Of a DNA stretch of 64,000 nucleotides, positions 62,190 to 64,000 are shown piece after piece. Every line of letters starts with the position of its first letter. Positions within the stretch are counted from its first letter, which is position 1. The translations under genes were made by a program, and so were the position numbers. The stretch spans positions 14,116,501 through 14,180,500 of the forward strand of contig JAVHKY010000054.1 in NCBI GenBank assembly GCA_035079385.1, read 5' to 3'. This DNA comes from Aspidiotus rigidus. Lineage: Eukaryota; Arthropoda; Insecta; Hemiptera; Diaspididae. Under the pieces are notes generated by a model. The model was not told where the DNA came from. It saw only the letters and a program-made list of their open reading frames with translations, and ran no database searches.

Positions 62190-62810
62190 ATGGATCCGTA
62201 CTACACCGATCTTGACGCCGATCCGACGGACCTAGATATATCAGCGGGATCTTCAAATCTTCCTTTCGAGCTGATCGACTGTGCTAAATCACCTATGTCA
62301 CCATCTCACGTAACCATGCTCTATCCGCAGCTGGGCTACGAGTTCCATCCATTGCTGATGAATCAACGTAAATTACCCGATTCGGTCTCAGAAAAGTTAA
62401 GCGCTCAGTCTTTGCTAACCAATGATGATTTTCAAGTTCCGGCTCACCACATGGTTCCTCCTCCGAAACCCTGTAAAGGCAAACAGAGACCGACTAGATC
62501 CACCGCAATGAGACAGGAACCTATTTCCGATATGGGTATGATGCAAATGGCACCTCACGAGACTGTTGACGTTGGTGAGAAGAATCGAAAAATATTTTCG
62601 TGTCGTGATTGTGGGAAATCGTTCAAATTTCAGACGTCCTTGTTGCGACACAATAACAAAGTCCATAATTGTAAGTATCAGTGTCCTACTTGTCATCGAG
62701 TCTTTTCACGTCAAGCGTACCTAGATGTGCACATTTCCAAGCCAGGAAGCTCCTGTTTTGTTAACTGTTATCCCAACATGCGACCTCAAAGGCAACCTAA
62801 GATTAATTGA
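62190..62810 (+). CDS. Two-finger C2H2-type zinc-finger protein
   Basis: The coding exon gives 206 residues from the ATG at 62190 (MDPYYTDLDADPTD), placed right after a plausible acceptor (CCATATTCAG, ending 62188). An acidic start is followed by a methionine/proline-rich middle and two fingers near the C-terminus. Finger 1 is Cys138-x2-Cys141-x12-His154-x4-His159 (CRDCGKSFKFQTSLLRH). Finger 2 is Cys165-x2-Cys168-x12-His181, with Cys189 in place of the last His. It is probably a nuclear DNA-binding regulator, but I do not recognise an orthologue. The frame is open upstream to 62097 with a hydrophobic stretch that I read as intron. Leader exons probably lie in 61700-61900. Confidence 0.75.
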   Translation: MDPYYTDLDADPTDLDISAGSSNLPFELIDCAKSPMSPSHVTMLYPQLGYEFHPLLMNQRKLPDSVSEKLSAQSLLTNDDFQVPAHHMVPPPKPCKGKQRPTRSTAMRQEPISDMGMMQMAPHETVDVGEKNRKIFSCRDCGKSFKFQTSLLRHNNKVHNCKYQCPTCHRVFSRQAYLDVHISKPGSSCFVNCYPNMRPQRQPKIN

Positions 62811-63443
62811 TAGTGTGTTTGGAATGTTTGGATATTATTATATAATTCTTCCTGTTATGATAATTATTACTATTTTATGTCATATTGTCGATAAAATCGA
62901 TATTTATAATTTTATATCATTACTGGTTATTTTTTTCTTTTTTTTTCAATTTGTTTTCGTATAATGCAGTTTTATACGTCTGTACCATTTTGAAATATGT
63001 TCCAAGAACGTATTTCATGTGGTTGTTACATGAATGACGGCTGAATAGCAAGATTACCGCTTAGAATAATATTGTTTATGAATTTAACTCAGTGTTACCG
63101 AGATCGGTCACAACGACTCATCCAAAGAGAATACGTGAAACCTTTTTAAGTTTATCATGTTCTTTATTTTTATTATTATTATTTTCCTTGTCGTTCAATA
63201 TCTATTTTAATTAGAACTACCAGAGAATATTTTTGTTAGTCTGGTGTGGTCCCCATTAAATACCTATAAAGTTACATTTCAGTTTTATTATTCATCACGA
63301 AGTTGATAAGTAGTTTCTCCGTGACGGGGTTCTTTAATTCAGTACTAGAGAAATACTTGCTCAACACATTCTTATTAGAATAAGAACGAAGCGTCTCGAT
63401 TGCACATAAATACAACACTAAGACGAAAAGCAATTAATCAACT
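62811..63443. other. Convergent gap between the zinc-finger gene and DDX18
   Basis: AT-rich with T runs; presumably the 3' UTR of the zinc-finger mRNA. No gene, RNA or repeat recognised. Confidence 0.45.
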
Positions 63444-63448
63444 TTATT
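63443..63448 (-). terminator. Poly(A) hexamer overlapping the DDX18 stop codon
   Basis: The minus strand reads AATAAA across the TAA stop (63446-63444). Other minus-strand AATAAA hexamers lie further downstream near 63285 and 63165, so use of this one is uncertain. Confidence 0.3.
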
Positions 63449-63743
63449 TTCTACTGATATTTACATAGTTTGTATTACGATTGAATTTCGGTTTCTTAGA
63501 GTTGAAACCAAATCCACCGCCTCCATTCCGCTTTCGAGGTCGGTTCTGTTTACTCGAAGATACACTCAAATCTATCGCAGGTGGTACTTCGAATCCAAAT
63601 GATAAGGCTGCTTTCGCAAGGTCTATGGTTTCGATGTTAAATATGTCTTTCAAATGATGGGCATCATAAGCTCTAATGTAAGATTTGAACGCCTCTTTCG
63701 CGGATGTATGCAAAAAGTAATTCTTGGAGACGAGGCGTTGAAG
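63444..63743 (-). CDS. DDX18: DDX18/pitchoune DEAD-box RNA helicase, last exon (partial)
   Basis: The exon begins at a good acceptor (TTTTTCAG before 63743) and encodes the last 99 residues to a TAA. The conserved C-terminal block of DDX18/Has1 is plain: LQRLVSKNYFLHTSAKEAFK, then YIRAYDAHHLKDIFNIETID and ALSFGFEVPP. A basic glycine-rich tail (RKRNGGGGFGFNSKKPKF) follows. The helicase acts in the nucleolus in 60S ribosomal subunit assembly; the Drosophila orthologue is pitchoune. The two RecA domains lie outside the window to the right. Confidence 0.9.
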   Translation of the reverse strand, partial: LQRLVSKNYFLHTSAKEAFKSYIRAYDAHHLKDIFNIETIDLAKAALSFGFEVPPAIDLSVSSSKQNRPRKRNGGGGFGFNSKKPKFNRNTNYVNISRK

Positions 63744-64000
63744 CTGAAAAAGAAACAAATATACAATTATTAAGGTTTGCACGGGACTCTTGACTGAGTC
63801 TTCTAATAATTTTTTCTCTAAAAAAGAACAAATCGCAAAAGTTTTATTGATTCGTTAATTAGTATTGACGTATTGTGTTCCCCGAGATTGTTTCAGGCCA
63901 ATCAAAACAAAACTATATTCCCCATCGTTACGGCAATTAAAACACTGAATCGAACAACTCGACCGACATTAGTCTTTATCGATAGATAACAATAATAGAT
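63744..64000 (-). other. Part of a DDX18 intron
   Basis: No further helicase exon can be recognised up to the window edge. Confidence 0.5.

Noticed and set aside
1..64000. tRNA, rRNA or snoRNA genes
   Set aside because: No cloverleaf box A/box B pairs or other RNA gene signatures were found by eye; a covariance-model scan would be decisive.

Overview
The window is animal nuclear DNA, most probably from an insect. It is AT-rich, and its protein-coding genes are cut into many exons by mostly short GT-AG introns. It carries a single FMR1-family gene, a cyclin J gene and an Apolipoprotein D/Lazarillo-type lipocalin, and much of the non-coding space is transposon debris. The order within the insects cannot be fixed from the sequence alone.

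Layout, left to right. 1-175: the last exon of an unrecognised gene (+). 1691-2294: a weakly supported two-exon micro-gene (+). 5337-7895: a three-exon lipocalin (+). 26369-11104: FMR1 (-), 12 exons, whose last intron is about 10 kb and full of nested repeats. 29592-30539: the mitochondrial S4-domain protein MTRES1 (+). 36176-31879: WDR44 (-), 11 exons. 37184-47554: GBF1/gartenzwerg (+), about 35 exons. 47555-54136: a repeat-rich island with a duplicated piece of the GBF1 last exon, a decayed Penelope-like element and arrays of a 45-bp repeat. 56197-54137: cyclin J (-). 61043-56897: the tubulin deglutamylase AGBL5/CCP5 (-), 11 exons. 62190-62810: a two-finger zinc-finger protein (+). 63743-63444: the last exon of the DEAD-box helicase DDX18/pitchoune (-).

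The genes are housekeeping or neuronal and do not form one pathway. WDR44 and GBF1, a divergent pair about 1 kb apart, both act in Arf/Rab-controlled membrane traffic. FMR1/MTRES1 and AGBL5/zinc finger are also divergent pairs; MTRES1/WDR44, lipocalin/FMR1 and zinc finger/DDX18 converge. Exon models were built by hand from splice sites, reading phase and family knowledge. Reading phase closes for all complete models, which supports them strongly, but no transcript evidence was available.

The most notable non-genic signal is a dispersed repeat family. It sits in lipocalin intron 2, the last FMR1 intron and the GBF1-cyclin J gap, with smaller fragments elsewhere. It carries near-palindromic AACAGG-NNN-CCTGTT motifs, many perfect CRE octamers (TGACGTCA) and, in one locus, 45-bp tandem units in both orientations around a GIY-YIG endonuclease remnant. 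Other notable items are a long inverted-repeat element with a non-LTR retrotransposon inside it, a TA-flanked 494-bp element, a 53-bp-arm palindrome between AGBL5 and the zinc-finger gene, and a possible frame-neutral 81-bp intron in GBF1.
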